Shown in pieces: positions 1 through 8,873 of a stretch of 64,000 nucleotides of DNA. This DNA comes from Massilia sp. 9I (lineage in GTDB: Bacteria > Pseudomonadota > Gammaproteobacteria > Burkholderiales > Burkholderiaceae_D): the NCBI RefSeq assembly GCF_902506415.1, contig NZ_LR733275.1, forward strand, positions 2,147,795 to 2,211,794. Direction: 5' to 3'. A program made the translations under genes and the position numbers. The stretch's first letter is position 1, and every line of letters starts with the position of its first letter. The notes beneath the pieces are model-generated. The model did no database searches, was not told the DNA's origin, and saw nothing but the letters and a program-made list of their open reading frames with translations.

Positions 1-1020
1 CGCCTGGCGCGCCGAGGCCAAGTCGCGCGGCGCCTGGTCGATCCGCTCCTGGCCCATCGGGAAAGTACCCCAGTGCATGCCGATGCTGCGCCGCACGCGC
101 AGCTCGCGGTGGATGCGAACGGCCTCGTCCGGGCTGACGTGGGAGTTGCGGTACCACACCGGCTGGTAGGCGCCGATGCCGATCGCGGCCAGGTCAAAGC
201 CGCCGGGGAAGCGCGCGGCGATGTCCTGGATGTCCTTCGAATAGCCGAGGTCGCCCGAGAAGAAGAAGGAAAAGCCCGGGCTCGTGACGGCCCAGGCGCC
301 CCACAGGGTCTCGTTGCGGTCCCACAGCGAGCGCGAGGACCAGTGCTGCACCGGCAGCAGCTGCAGCTCCAGGCCACGCAGCGACGCCTTGTCCCACCAG
401 TCGAGCCGCACGATGCGCGAGGTGTCGCCGTCCGTCACGTGCCTGGCCAGCCACAGGTCGATGCCCAGCGGCGCATACAGCATTGGCGCGCCGCCTTTCT
501 GCCGGTACAGCGCGCGCAGGGAATCGAGCGACAGGTGGTCGTAATGCGAATGGCTGATCAGGACGGCGTCGATGTGCGGCAGTTCGGCCAGCGCAATGGC
601 GGGCGCTTGCAGGCGCTTCGGTCCGGCAAAGCTCAGCGGCGAGGCGCGGTCGTCGAATATCGGGTCAGTCAGGATGTTCAGGCCATTGCCGGGCTGAAGC
701 AGGAAGCTGGCGTGGCCAATCCACGTCAGCGCAGGCTCGCTGCGGTTCTGGTGCAGCCAGTCCAGGTCCGGTCGCACGGTCTCGACCGGCGCCAGCGGCG
801 CGCGTTCGGAACCGTCCGAGGTCCAGTTCCGGATGCGGCCAGCCCAGCCCTCGAAGAAGCCGACCTGCGGCCGCTGGTAGGCGGGATTCGACGGGTAGTT
901 GTTGGCAAAGCCTTGCGGCCGGTGATGGGATTTGCTCGCGTCGTAATAGGGATTGACGCTGCTGCAGCCTGCGAACAGCAGGACGGCGGCAAGGGAGGCA
1001 AGGCGGATGGAATTGAGCAT
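1..1020 (-). CDS. MBL-fold metallo-hydrolase lipoprotein, partial (3' end beyond window)
   Basis: The reading frame runs open from an ATG at 1020 to the left edge, 340 codons without a stop, so the C-terminus is missing. The N-terminus is a lipoprotein signal, MLNSIRLASLAAVLLFAGC, with a lipobox ending at Cys19, so the protein is probably membrane-anchored on the periplasmic side. About residue 155 is the metallo-beta-lactamase motif SHSHYDH (HxHxDH), and further on come a conserved-looking SGDLGY and MHWGTF. This pattern matches the RomA/UlaG/NAPE-PLD-like branch of metal-dependent hydrolases; the substrate is unknown. It is transcribed divergently from zwf, and two dyad operators lie upstream of it. 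Confidence 0.85.
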   Translation of the reverse strand, partial: MLNSIRLASLAAVLLFAGCSSVNPYYDASKSHHRPQGFANNYPSNPAYQRPQVGFFEGWAGRIRNWTSDGSERAPLAPVETVRPDLDWLHQNRSEPALTWIGHASFLLQPGNGLNILTDPIFDDRASPLSFAGPKRLQAPAIALAELPHIDAVLISHSHYDHLSLDSLRALYRQKGGAPMLYAPLGIDLWLARHVTDGDTSRIVRLDWWDKASLRGLELQLLPVQHWSSRSLWDRNETLWGAWAVTSPGFSFFFSGDLGYSKDIQDIAARFPGGFDLAAIGIGAYQPVWYRNSHVSPDEAVRIHRELRVRRSIGMHWGTFPMGQERIDQAPRDLASARQA

Positions 1021-1086
1021 GAGGACACTGGCGTGGAAAAAGCCAGTATAGAACGCGGTCCAGCAGCGCCCGGCCCGCCCGACACG

Positions 1087-1135
1087 ATGCAAAGGATATT
1101 TGCATAAATGGCATCCTGTGCAAATATTATTTGCA
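1087..1135. promoter_or_regulatory. Pair of related dyads, likely tandem operator
   Basis: Two perfect inverted repeats share TGCAAA/TTTGCA arms. The first is ATGCAAA-GGATA-TTTGCAT at 1087-1105 and the second is TGCAAAT-ATT-ATTTGCA at 1119-1135. Their centres are 31 bp apart, about three helical turns, as expected for two dimers on one face of DNA. They sit in the 340-base gap between the divergent MBL lipoprotein gene (start 1020) and zwf (start 1361), nearer the lipoprotein gene. Nothing else recognisable is in this gap. The regulator is unknown; the arms do not look like a HexR site. Confidence 0.5.
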
Positions 1136-1360
1136 AGAATGGCTACTTTGTCATTTCCTAAAACTTGTCCGGGATGTAAGCTACGCGGCCCAGCCATCGC
1201 GCTGGCAGGGTCCGGCCACGAGCGGGACACCAAGCAGCACGCTTCGTGCATGTCCGCTGTCATTCTGCTACCGTATCAGGGTCGGCGACAGCGGACCAGC
1301 CCGGCCCCGGCGCCGTGGCGCCCCCTTTTTTAACTGAATGGCTTTTTACCAGCTCGCACT

Positions 1361-2827
1361 ATGACTCCTTCGACAGACACTGATACCGGTCTCCCCCTCG
1401 ACATGATCATTTTCGGCGGCATGGGCGACCTGGCGATGCGCAAGCTGCTGCCGGCGCTGTACATGGCCTACCTGCACGGCAACCTGCCGACGCCGACCCG
1501 CATCATCTCGACCGGCCGCCAGGACTTCGACCGCGAAGCCTACCTGGCCCATGTCGAAGCGAATTCGCGCTCCTTCATTGCCAGCAACAACTTCAACGAG
1601 AAAACCTGGGACGGCTTCGTGCAGCTGCTCGAGTACGTCCGCCTCGACGTCCAGCAGGCGCCCGACTTCGGCGCCCTGGCCCGCGCGGCCAACCCGGGCG
1701 CGCAGCGCGTGTTCTACCTGTCCACCGCGCCGGCCCTGTTCACCACCATCTGCGACAAGCTGGCCGAGGCCGGCCTGGTCGATCCCAAGGCCCGGGTGGT
1801 GCTGGAAAAGCCGCTGGGACAAGACCTCGACTCCGCCATCGAAATCAACGAAGCGGTCGGCAAGCACTTTGCCGAATCGCAGATCTACCGCATCGACCAC
1901 TACCTGGGCAAGGAAACCGTGCAGAACCTGATGGTGCTGCGCTTCGGCAACTCGATCCTGGAACCGCTGTGGCGCGCGCCGAACATCTCGAGCGTGCAGA
2001 TCACGGTGGCCGAGGAAGTGGGCGTCGGCAGCCGCGCCGGCTTCTACGACGGCACCGGCGCCATGCGCGACATGGTGCAGAACCACCTGCTGCAGCTGCT
2101 GTGCATCGTCGCCATGGAACCGCCGACCTCGCTGTCCCCGGACGCGGTGCGCGACGAAAAGCTGAAAGTGATCCGCTCGCTGCGCCGTTTCGGCCTGGCC
2201 GACATCGCGCGCGACACAGTGCGCGGGCAATATACCCACGGCGTCAGCGGTCACCAGGAAGTGGCCGGCTACCACGAAGAGAAGAACGTCCCGCCCGATA
2301 GCAAGACCGAGACTTTCGTTGCCCTGCGCGCCCACATCGACACCTGGCGCTGGTCCAAGGTGCCGTTCTACCTGCGCACCGGCAAGCGCATGCAGCGCCG
2401 CTCCTCGAAGATCGTGGTCGAGTTCGCCAATCCGCCCTTCCCGCTGTTCCCGGACATGCCGGGGGGCGTCGCCAACCGCCTCGTCATCGAACTGCAGCCG
2501 GAAGAAGCGATCAAGCTGCAGATCATGGCCAAGCAGCCCGGCAGCGGCATGCAGATGCAGCAGGTGGCGCTCAACCTCGACCTGCAGTCGGCATTCCAGC
2601 AGCGCCGCGCCGAAGCCTACGAGCGCCTGCTGATCGACGTCGTGCGCGGCCGCCTGACCCACTTCATGCGCCGCGACGAACTCGAAGCCGCATGGGAATG
2701 GGCAGATCCGATCATCGAGGGCTGGAGCACGCTGGGCGAGAAGCCGCACCCTTACCCGGCCGGCTCCTGGGGGCCGTCCGAAGCCTTCGCCCTGCTGGCG
2801 CGCGACGGCTTCGCCTGGTTCGAGTAG
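1361..2827 (+). CDS. zwf: Glucose-6-phosphate 1-dehydrogenase
   Basis: This cytoplasmic enzyme oxidises glucose-6-phosphate to 6-phosphogluconolactone with NADP(+), the entry to the pentose-phosphate and Entner-Doudoroff routes. At 488 residues it is of normal length. The dinucleotide loop near residues 18-25 reads FGGMGDLA rather than the usual FGASGDLA, and the family signature RIDHYLGKE is intact near residue 178. The ATG at 1361 has only a weak Shine-Dalgarno sequence, but no better start lies downstream before the nucleotide loop. No 6-phosphogluconolactonase or glucokinase gene follows, so zwf stands alone here. Its last 76 bases overlap the convergent DUF2784 gene. Confidence 0.95.
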   Translation: MTPSTDTDTGLPLDMIIFGGMGDLAMRKLLPALYMAYLHGNLPTPTRIISTGRQDFDREAYLAHVEANSRSFIASNNFNEKTWDGFVQLLEYVRLDVQQAPDFGALARAANPGAQRVFYLSTAPALFTTICDKLAEAGLVDPKARVVLEKPLGQDLDSAIEINEAVGKHFAESQIYRIDHYLGKETVQNLMVLRFGNSILEPLWRAPNISSVQITVAEEVGVGSRAGFYDGTGAMRDMVQNHLLQLLCIVAMEPPTSLSPDAVRDEKLKVIRSLRRFGLADIARDTVRGQYTHGVSGHQEVAGYHEEKNVPPDSKTETFVALRAHIDTWRWSKVPFYLRTGKRMQRRSSKIVVEFANPPFPLFPDMPGGVANRLVIELQPEEAIKLQIMAKQPGSGMQMQQVALNLDLQSAFQQRRAEAYERLLIDVVRGRLTHFMRRDELEAAWEWADPIIEGWSTLGEKPHPYPAGSWGPSEAFALLARDGFAWFE

Positions 2828-3171
2828 ACGATTCGGGCGTACAGACCGGCGTTGATGAGGACTACCCCCGCTGCCAGCGCATACTGCAGGCCGCGGCTCA
2901 TCGCGCCGGGATAGATCAGCGGCAGCAGATAGTGGTCGATGAAGCCGCCGCTGTAGCCCGCGCCGCCGGCCAGCAGGCGCAGGTGGTTTTCGACATAGGT
3001 GAGCGGACAGATCGCGCCGAGCAGCTCGATCCCGACGCCCCAGGCCGCAGCCGCCAGGTGCAGCGGCAGCAGGCGCGGCCAGCGGGCGACCGCCAGCGCG
3101 CCGAACACAACGAACAGGATGAAGCCGAGGTGCAGGAGCAGCACGGCATCCGCCAGGAAACGATAGCCCAC
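2752..3171 (-). CDS. DUF2784 family membrane protein
   Basis: A small integral membrane protein of unknown function, 139 residues from a GTG at 3171. The open frame continues upstream, but that would run into the divergent hydrolase gene, and the family-like sequence begins at YRFLADAVLLLHLGFILFVV. Three to four hydrophobic segments can be seen, with the family's short loop PLTYVENHLR between the second and third, and PLIYPG before the last. The C-terminal tail (SRASRAKASDG) is read antisense to the end of zwf, so the true end could be shorter in function. The start is uncertain because no strong ribosome binding site precedes the GTG. Confidence 0.7.
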   Translation of the reverse strand: MGYRFLADAVLLLHLGFILFVVFGALAVARWPRLLPLHLAAAAWGVGIELLGAICPLTYVENHLRLLAGGAGYSGGFIDHYLLPLIYPGAMSRGLQYALAAGVVLINAGLYARIVYSNQAKPSRASRAKASDGPQEPAG

Positions 3172-3311
3172 GCTGTTTCGGTCTCTCGGGAAACGAATTG
3201 GTTTTGGAAGTTTAATACGCCGCAAACGCCCCCGCCATTCGAACCGTGCGCGATTGAAGGCCCCGTCCGCACGGCGTAAAGTTGCGGGTCTCTGAACCCG
3301 ACGAGACCGCC

Positions 3312-4412
3312 ATGCACGCACCCATTCCTCCCGCATTTGCCTTGCCTTCGTTTGCTTCGCTCGGAGCAATGGCCCTCAAGAACATGGACCGCAGCCGCCA
3401 GGCGCGCGGCAAGCTGTTCGAGCGCGCCGGTTACGGCCCACAGGAAACCCCCTTCACCGTCCTGCACAGCGAGCCGGGCCTGAACCTGCGCCGTTTCGGC
3501 GACGAGCAGCCGGACGGTCCCGCCGTGCTGCTGGTTCCCGCGCCCATCAAGCGTTCCTACATCTGGGACCTGGAGCCCCAGATCAGCGTCGTGCGGCGCT
3601 GGATGGAACAGGGTTACCGCGTCTACCTGGCCGAATGGACACCGGTGCCGGACGAGGACGACGATTTCGGCCTCGGCGACTACGGCGACCGCCTGCTGTC
3701 CGCCTGCCAGCGCGCCATCGAGGTCGACAGCGGCAAGCCCACGCTCACCATCGCCGGCCATTCACTGGGCGGCATCCTGGCGGCGATCTACAGCTGCCTG
3801 CACCCGGAGCAGGTGAACGCAACGATCCTGCTCGAGTCGCCCCTGCATTTCGAGCAAGGCCATTGCTGCTTCCGGCCGCTGGTCAAGGCTACGCCCCATG
3901 CGGGCGAGGTGGCGGACAGCTTCCGCCAGGTGCCCGGCGCCTTCCTCAACCTGATGAGCGCGATCGCCGAGCCGACCGCCTTCCAGTGGGAACGCATGGC
4001 CGACCGCTGGCTCTCGCTCGGCAATCCGCAGGCCATGGCCACCCATCTGCGGGTGGAACGCTGGACCCACGACGAATTCGCACTGCCGGGACGCCTGTTC
4101 ACCGAACTGGTGGAAAGCCTCTACCGCAACGACGAGTTCATGCAGGGCCAGCTGCAGATCGGCGAACGCCGCATCGGACCGCAAGACCTGCGCGCGCCGC
4201 TGGTCAGCGTGGTGGACCCGCGCAGCAAGGTGATCCCGGAAGCGGCCCTGGTGCCCTTCCACGAAGCCGCCGCCAGCGAACGCAAGTGCCTGCTGCACTA
4301 CGGCGGCGACATCGGCGTCAACCTGCAGCACGTGGGCGTACTGGTGGGCGACAGCGCCCACACGCGCATCTGGCCGGCCATCTTCCGCTGGCTGGGAGAG
4401 GCACGGGACTGA
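3312..4412 (+). CDS. Alpha/beta hydrolase of the PhaC-like family
   Basis: A 366-residue alpha/beta-fold protein. The nucleophile elbow is AGHSLGG, and the strand before it starts VLLVPAPIKRSYIWDL, which is typical of proteins related to class III polyhydroxyalkanoate synthases. True PHA synthases use a GxCxG elbow; here the nucleophile is Ser, so hydrolysis rather than polymerisation is more likely. The expected acid and base are visible as VVDPRSK and LQHVGVLVG near the C-terminus. The ATG at 3312 was preferred over a TTG 30 bases upstream. There is no signal peptide, so it should be cytoplasmic. The substrate is unknown. Confidence 0.75.
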   Translation: MHAPIPPAFALPSFASLGAMALKNMDRSRQARGKLFERAGYGPQETPFTVLHSEPGLNLRRFGDEQPDGPAVLLVPAPIKRSYIWDLEPQISVVRRWMEQGYRVYLAEWTPVPDEDDDFGLGDYGDRLLSACQRAIEVDSGKPTLTIAGHSLGGILAAIYSCLHPEQVNATILLESPLHFEQGHCCFRPLVKATPHAGEVADSFRQVPGAFLNLMSAIAEPTAFQWERMADRWLSLGNPQAMATHLRVERWTHDEFALPGRLFTELVESLYRNDEFMQGQLQIGERRIGPQDLRAPLVSVVDPRSKVIPEAALVPFHEAAASERKCLLHYGGDIGVNLQHVGVLVGDSAHTRIWPAIFRWLGEARD

Positions 4413-4530
4413 AGCCGCCGCCGGCTGTACCGGCAAAGCGGCGTCATGTGCGTTACCATTCCGGATTGTTTCACCTCTCCGGAATCAAGACATCGTGTTC
4501 GCCGTACTCGCTCTCGACATGGGAGCTGCC

Positions 4531-5187
4531 ATGAAAACCCTGGTGCTGACGCTCGACCTGATCGGCACCTTCGTGTTTGCCCTCTCCGGCGCTACCGCCG
4601 GCGCCCGCCGCCGGCTCGACATCTTCGGCGTGCTGGTGCTCTCCTTCGTTGCCGCCAACTCGGGCGGCATCGTCCGCGACCTCCTGATCGGCGCTACCCC
4701 ACCGGCCGCGATCAGCGACTGGCGCTACCTCGCCGTCTCGATCCTGGCCGGCCTCGTGATCTTCTTCTGGTACCCAGTCATCAACCGGCTGCGCAACGCG
4801 GTCCTGATCTTCGACGGCGCCGGGCTGGCGCTGTTCTGCGTGGCCGGCGCCCAGAAGGCGCTGGTGTTCGGCCTGGAGCCGATGATGGCCGCGCTGCTCG
4901 GCATGCTGACCGGGATCGGCGGCGGCGTCGCGCGCGACGTGCTGCTGAACGACGTGCCGGCCGTGTTCCGCTCCGATATCTACGCCCTCGCCGCACTGGC
5001 CGGCGCCAGCGTGGTCGTGATCGGCGACGCCCTGCAGCTGCCCACTACTGCCACCGCACTGGCCGGCGCAGCGCTTTGCTTCGGCCTGCGCCTGGCCGCA
5101 ATCCGCTTCGGCTGGCACCTGCCCACCGCGCGCACGCCGGAGCACGTGGAAGAGGACAAGGACCCGAACCGCGGCGGCTTCCGCTGA
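4531..5187 (+). CDS. TRIC cation channel family protein (UPF0126)
   Basis: A polytopic inner-membrane protein built from two repeats, each ending in the family glycine motif: GGIVRDLL about residue 45 and GGGVARDVLL about residue 135. This is the bacterial YicG/YadS group, related to animal trimeric intracellular cation channels. The ATG at 4531 has GGGAG about nine bases upstream. A GTG at 4495 in the same frame would add twelve residues and cannot be excluded. About six to seven hydrophobic segments are seen. The charged tail EEDKDPNRGG is cytoplasmic by prediction. There is no operon partner. Confidence 0.85.
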   Translation: MKTLVLTLDLIGTFVFALSGATAGARRRLDIFGVLVLSFVAANSGGIVRDLLIGATPPAAISDWRYLAVSILAGLVIFFWYPVINRLRNAVLIFDGAGLALFCVAGAQKALVFGLEPMMAALLGMLTGIGGGVARDVLLNDVPAVFRSDIYALAALAGASVVVIGDALQLPTTATALAGAALCFGLRLAAIRFGWHLPTARTPEHVEEDKDPNRGGFR

Positions 5188-5251
5188 TTCGCCGCATGCA
5201 TCATTCCGGCCACGGTATCGACACGCCTGATCCAGGTCGGTGGCTGAGCCC

Positions 5252-7483
5252 TCAGGGCGCGTCCAGGACGATCGTCTGGCGCAGCCGGATATCGTCCGAC
5301 GCGCTGCCCACCATCAGCTCGAACTGGCCCGCCTCGGCCGTCCATTCAAGCTTTCGGTTAAAGAAGGCCAGGGTGTCGCGCTCGATCGTGAAGCTGACGG
5401 TACGCTGCTGGCCCGGCTGCAGCTCGATGCGCTGGAAGCCCTTGAGCTCCTTGACCGGCCGCACCACCGACGCCACTGGGTCGCGCAGGTAGAGCTGGAC
5501 CACTTCGGCGCCGGCCATCGGGCCCGTGTTCGCCAGCGTGAACGACAGTGTCAGCTTGCCACTTGGTGTCATCGAGGCGGCGGACAGGCGCAGGTCGCTG
5601 TAGGCGAACTTCGTGTAGCTCAGGCCATGGCCGAAGGCGTAGCGCGGGGTGTTGGGCGCATCGATGTAGGCCGACTTGTAGACGATGTTCTTGAGGTCGC
5701 GCACCGGCCGTCCGGTCTCGTACTGCTGGTAGCTGATCGGCAGCTGCCCCATGCTGCGCGGGAAGCTCATGGGCAGCTTGGCCGATGGGTTCACGGCGCC
5801 GAACAGCACGTCCGCGATCGCGCGCCCACCCTCGCTGCCCGGGAACCAGGCGTACAGGATGGCGTCGGCCTGCTCGGCCACGTTCTCGAAGATCATCGGG
5901 CGTCCCGCCATCATGACCACCACCGGGGTCTTGCCGATCGCGCGCAGGGCCTCGAACAGCTCGCCCTGGCGGCCCGGCAGCCCGATGTCGGCGCGCGACT
6001 TGGCCTCGCCCGACATGTCCCAGCTCTCCCCGACGGCCAGCACCACGGCATCCGCCTTGGCGGCCGCCTCCAGCGCGGCCTTGAAACCGGCGGTGTCGCG
6101 GCAGGCCACGTCGCAGCCCGGCGCGTAGCTGACCCGCGTTCCCGGACCGGCCTGTTCGCGCACCGCGTCCACCAGGCTGGCGAGATTGGCCGCATCGGAT
6201 TTGACGATCCAGCCGCCCTCGAGGTCGCGGCGCGCGTCGGCCAGCGGGCCGATCACCGCGATGGTGCCCAGGCCGCGGCGCAGCGGCAGCGCGCCCTTCT
6301 CGTTCTTGAGCAGGACGATCGACCTGGCGGCGATGCGGCGCGCGGCCTGGCGGTGGCGCGGGTCCGACAAGGCGGCGCGCTCGCGCGCCGGATCGGAGAA
6401 GCGGTAGGGATCGTCGAACAGGCCGAGCTCGAACTTCTTGCGCAAGACCCGGCGCACCGCATCGTCGACCAGGGCCACCGGCACCGTTCCGGCCTTCACC
6501 TGGGCCGCCAGCGAGGACGCGTAGGCATTGCTCTCCATGTCCATGTCGCTGCCGGCGACCAGCGCCTTGGCCGCAGCGTCCGGCAGGTCCTTGGCGTAGC
6601 CGTGCACCACCATCTCGCGCACCGAGCCCCAGTCGCTGACCACGAAGCCCTTGAAGCCCCAGGCGCCTTTCAGGATGTCGCGCTGCAGGCCTTCGTGTCC
6701 GGTGGCCGGGATGCCGTTGAGCGTATTGAAAGCGTTCATGAAGGTGGCGGCGCCGGCATCCAGTGCGGCCTTGAACGGCGGCAGATAGGTCTCGTGCAGC
6801 AGATGATCGCTCATGTCGACCGCGTTGTAGTCGCGGCCCGCGATCGCGGCGCCATAGGTGGCGAAGTGCTTCGCGGTGGCCATCACCGATTCCACGCCGC
6901 CCAGCTGCCTGCCCTGGAAGCCGCGCACGCGGGCGGCGGCGATGCGCGTGCCGAGGTAGCTGTCCTCGCCGGCGCCTTCCATCACGCGGCCCCAGCGCGG
7001 GTCGCGGCCGACGTCCACCATCGGCGCGAAGGTCCAGTGGATACCGGAGGCCGCCGCCTCGCGCGCGGCGATGCGGGCCGATTCTTCGATCGCTTCCAGG
7101 TCCCAGGAGGCCGATTCACCTAGCGGCACCGGGAACACCGTCTGGTAGCCGTGGATGACATCGAGACCGAACAGCAGCGGGATCTTGAGGCGCGACTGCA
7201 GCGCCAGCGCCTGCAGCCGGCGGGTGTCGGCCACCCCTTTGATATTCAGCATCGAGCCAACCCGGCCATTGCGGATCTCGGTCTCCATGCTGCGCACCTT
7301 GTCGGTCGCCGGCCCTGTGAACTCCTTGCCCGACAATTGATTGAGCTGGCCGACCTTCTCGTCCAGGGTCATCTGGCCGAGCAGCCGGTCGATGCGCTGT
7401 TCGATATCGACCGGTTCGGCTGCCACTACCTGTGCGGCGCCCAGCGCCAGCACCAGCGCCGCGGCGCTCCATACATGTCTCAT
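5252..7483 (-). CDS. bglX: Periplasmic beta-glucosidase, glycoside hydrolase family 3
   Basis: A 743-residue exported enzyme that removes glucose or related sugars from the non-reducing end of beta-linked oligosaccharides. A signal peptide (MRHVWSAAALVLALGAAQVVA) is followed by the family 3 N-terminal barrel. The catalytic aspartate lies in FVVSDWGS about residue 282. After it come the second alpha/beta domain and a C-terminal fibronectin-III-like domain starting about FTLANTGPMAGAEVVQLY. The length matches E. coli BglX closely. The ATG at 7483 is preceded by AAGGGA. Two LacI-type operators flank its promoter region, so sugar-responsive repression is likely. Confidence 0.93.
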   Translation of the reverse strand: MRHVWSAAALVLALGAAQVVAAEPVDIEQRIDRLLGQMTLDEKVGQLNQLSGKEFTGPATDKVRSMETEIRNGRVGSMLNIKGVADTRRLQALALQSRLKIPLLFGLDVIHGYQTVFPVPLGESASWDLEAIEESARIAAREAAASGIHWTFAPMVDVGRDPRWGRVMEGAGEDSYLGTRIAAARVRGFQGRQLGGVESVMATAKHFATYGAAIAGRDYNAVDMSDHLLHETYLPPFKAALDAGAATFMNAFNTLNGIPATGHEGLQRDILKGAWGFKGFVVSDWGSVREMVVHGYAKDLPDAAAKALVAGSDMDMESNAYASSLAAQVKAGTVPVALVDDAVRRVLRKKFELGLFDDPYRFSDPARERAALSDPRHRQAARRIAARSIVLLKNEKGALPLRRGLGTIAVIGPLADARRDLEGGWIVKSDAANLASLVDAVREQAGPGTRVSYAPGCDVACRDTAGFKAALEAAAKADAVVLAVGESWDMSGEAKSRADIGLPGRQGELFEALRAIGKTPVVVMMAGRPMIFENVAEQADAILYAWFPGSEGGRAIADVLFGAVNPSAKLPMSFPRSMGQLPISYQQYETGRPVRDLKNIVYKSAYIDAPNTPRYAFGHGLSYTKFAYSDLRLSAASMTPSGKLTLSFTLANTGPMAGAEVVQLYLRDPVASVVRPVKELKGFQRIELQPGQQRTVSFTIERDTLAFFNRKLEWTAEAGQFELMVGSASDDIRLRQTIVLDAP

Positions 7484-7494
7484 CCGGATCCCTT

Positions 7495-7568
7495 GTGAAA
7501 ACGTTTACGCTCTTTGATCTTCCCGCCTTAACTGAGCAGGAATATAACGCGAGGTTAAACGTTTTACA
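7495..7568. promoter_or_regulatory. Two LacI/GalR-type operators upstream of bglX
   Basis: Two near-palindromes share the core AAACGTTT. One is GTGAAAACGTTTAC with its core at 7498-7505, and the other is TTAAACGTTTTAC with its core at 7557-7564. Their centres are 59 bp apart. The first lies just upstream of the bglX ribosome binding site and the second just beyond the stop of the upstream gene, so together they bracket the bglX promoter. Cores of this kind are typical of LacI/GalR-family repressors. No such repressor is encoded in the window. Confidence 0.55.
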
Positions 7569-7574
7569 AGGTGA

Positions 7575-8789
7575 TCAGCAGCCCGTGGTCTTGAGGCGCT
7601 CGACTTCCAGTCCGAACCAGGGGCGCAGGCGCGTGCCGAATACGTTCCCGGCGAAGGCCGCCACCAGCCACAGCCAGCCGTGCAGGCTGCCGGACAGGAT
7701 ACCGCTGAAGTAGGCGCCGATATTGCAGCCATAGGCCAGGCGCGCGCCATACCCAAGCATCAGGCCTCCCACCACCGCCGCCGCGACCGAACGCAGCGGC
7801 AGCCGCCAGACCGGCGCATAGCGCCCGGCCAGGGCCGCCGCCAGCATGGCGCCCACCACGATGCCGATGTCCATCACCGAAGTCACATCGTGCGAGACCG
7901 GCGCCGCCAGCGCGGCGGCGTTCGACTTGGTCGACCAGTAGGTCCAGCTGGCGATATCGACGCCCATGAAGGACGCGGCCTTGGCGCCCCACAGCGCAAA
8001 AGCCGAGGTCACGCCCCACGGACGGCCGGCCAGCGCCAGTGTTGCGAAGTTCAGAGTCACCAGGGCGATGGCGCCGGCCAGCAGCGGCCAAGGGCCGTGC
8101 AGCCAGCGCGAGCCCTCTACCTGCTGCACTTCGCTGCTCACGAGGCGGCCGTGGCGGCGCTTTTCCACCGCGACCGTAATGGCTGCGATCAGCGCGAACA
8201 CCGCCAGGTTCAGCAGCAGCGCAGGCACCAGTCCCAGCACGTTCACCAGCGACATCGGCTTGAGCTGCGGTTGGGCAGTCCAGAACGGCATGTGGGCGGT
8301 GGCGATCACCGAGCCGGCGATGAAGGCGACCAGGGTGACCACCATGCGGGTGCTGCCGCCCCCGACCGTGTACAGGGTGCCGGAAGCGCAGCCGCCGCCC
8401 AGCTGCATGCCGACCCCAAACAGGAAGGCCCCGACGATCACCGAGGTCCCGGCCGGCGACACGAGGCCGCTGACAGGGTTGCCGAACAGCGTGCCGCTGG
8501 CAAGCACCGGGAAGAACAGCAGCACGCCGAAGCCGAGCATCAGCATCTGCGCGCGCAGTCCGGCCCCGCGCCCGTCGGCGATGAAGACGCGCCAGGCGGA
8601 CGTGAAACCGAAGGAAGCGTGGTAGAGCGAGACGCCGAGCAGCGCGCCGACCACGAACAGGGCGGACTGGCGCGGCCCGACTTCCTGCGCCAGATACCAG
8701 GCGCCCAGCAGGATGAGGACCAGCGACACCCAGAAGGGCTTGAGGTTGATGTCGGCGCGGCGCGCCAGCGGCAGGGTTGCGGAATTCAT
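7575..8789 (-). CDS. YeeE/YedE family transporter (thiosulfate/sulfur uptake, TsuA-like)
   Basis: A 404-residue membrane protein with about nine to ten hydrophobic segments. It has the two conserved cysteine motifs of this family: GGGCASGTLY about residue 133 and AYGCNIGAYF near residue 355. In characterised members (TsuA) such cysteines guide thiosulfate through the membrane. No TusA-like or rhodanese gene is adjacent, so the exact substrate is inferred from family only. The start at 8789 (MNSATLPLARR) agrees with a short cytoplasmic N-terminus. It is followed by bglX in the same direction, but the operators between them argue for separate transcription. Confidence 0.85.
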   Translation of the reverse strand: MNSATLPLARRADINLKPFWVSLVLILLGAWYLAQEVGPRQSALFVVGALLGVSLYHASFGFTSAWRVFIADGRGAGLRAQMLMLGFGVLLFFPVLASGTLFGNPVSGLVSPAGTSVIVGAFLFGVGMQLGGGCASGTLYTVGGGSTRMVVTLVAFIAGSVIATAHMPFWTAQPQLKPMSLVNVLGLVPALLLNLAVFALIAAITVAVEKRRHGRLVSSEVQQVEGSRWLHGPWPLLAGAIALVTLNFATLALAGRPWGVTSAFALWGAKAASFMGVDIASWTYWSTKSNAAALAAPVSHDVTSVMDIGIVVGAMLAAALAGRYAPVWRLPLRSVAAAVVGGLMLGYGARLAYGCNIGAYFSGILSGSLHGWLWLVAAFAGNVFGTRLRPWFGLEVERLKTTGC

Positions 8790-8873
8790 GATAGGGCCAC
8801 CTGGTATTGACGGAGCCTGCCATTGTCCCCCGTTTTGCCTTGCGTTGCAGGCGTCGCTTGCTGGCGTGTGGAT

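Noticed and set aside
1087..1135. HexR sites controlling zwf
   Set aside because: The arms TGCAAA/TTTGCA do not resemble known HexR sites, and the dyads are more than 220 bases from zwf.
5240..7123. 627-codon plus-strand frame
   Set aside because: Shadow of the GH3 beta-glucosidase gene, with His/Arg-rich composition.
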